DNA of 6,299 nt, taken from Methanocorpusculum sp. GTDB lineage: Archaea; Halobacteriota; Methanomicrobia; Methanomicrobiales; Methanocorpusculaceae. Every line of letters starts with the position of its first letter. Position 1 is the stretch's first letter. The notes under the pieces were generated by a model, which saw nothing but the letters and a program-made list of their open reading frames with translations, was not told the DNA's origin and made no database searches. The position numbers and the translations under genes are program-made. Shown here one piece after another: positions 6,197 to 6,299 of the stretch. The stretch lies in contig DALTVX010000132.1 in the NCBI GenBank assembly GCA_029987395.1, forward strand, positions 1 to 6,299, in the 5' to 3' direction.

Positions 6197-6299
6197 GAGC
6201 GAAGTGAAGCGGAGAGCAAATCTCTGATTTGTGAACAAACAAGCGAAGCGAAGCGGAGAGCAAATCTCTGATTTGTGAACAAACAAGCGAAGCGAAGCG
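6197..6299. repeat. 44-bp tandem repeat, cut by right window edge
   Basis: Two full copies (6197-6240 and 6241-6284) and 15 bases of a third (6285-6299) are present. Copies 1 and 2 differ at two bases. Each unit begins with about three AAGCG pentamers, followed by the dyad CAAATC-TCT-GATTTG (6217-6231 and 6261-6275) and the overlapping dyad TTTGT-GA-ACAAA (6228-6239 and 6272-6283). A degraded tail of an earlier copy may be visible at 6183-6196. The 44-base period is not a multiple of three, so an open frame through the array changes frame in each copy, which argues against coding. The array continues beyond the window. Confidence 0.85.

Noticed and set aside
5789..6286. Open frames of 165 and 73 codons on the minus strand through the repeat region
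   Set aside because: They read through the 44-base repeat in changing frames, are low-complexity, overlap the radical SAM gene or its promoter, and match no known domain.
6197..6299. CRISPR array
   Set aside because: The 44-base units abut directly and are near-identical throughout, with no unique spacers; only two full copies are visible.

Overview
The window looks like a chromosomal segment from a euryarchaeal methanogen, most plausibly of the order Methanomicrobiales (a Methanocorpusculum-like genome would fit). This is inferred from gene content and signals: an archaeal CDC48/VAT ATPase, archaeal TATA elements, ribosome-binding sites matching the archaeal anti-Shine-Dalgarno (GAGGTGA, AAGGAGA), oligo-T termination tracts and moderate GC. 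No rRNA or other marker gene fixes the species.

Layout from left to right: the 5' part of a CDC48/VAT AAA+ ATPase gene on the minus strand (runs off the left edge); a divergent promoter region; a secreted SIMPL (DUF541) protein on the plus strand; a short convergent spacer; a two-domain MgtE/SLC41-like cation transporter on the minus strand; a hairpin plus oligo-T terminator; a tightly coupled minus-strand pair, UPF0210 (PFL family, DUF711) preceded by a UPF0237 ACT-domain protein; and a radical SAM protein with a C-terminal helix-hairpin-helix (COG4277-like), also on the minus strand. The last 264 bases hold no credible gene: they contain the radical SAM promoter, a T-tract region that may end transcription of an unseen gene to the right, and a 44-bp tandem repeat cut by the window edge.

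Most genes are housekeeping or conserved-unknown. The ACT and UPF0210 genes are 9 bases apart and almost certainly form one translation-coupled unit, which may also be read from the radical SAM promoter because no clear terminator lies between them. The transporter, the CDC48 gene and the SIMPL gene each appear to be separate transcription units. No prophage, transposase, CRISPR array, toxin-antitoxin pair or defence island is visible. The most unusual DNA is the 44-bp tandem repeat at the right edge. The most interesting proteins are the conserved but poorly understood UPF0210/ACT pair and the radical SAM/HhH protein, whose usual glycosylase-like partner is not in view.
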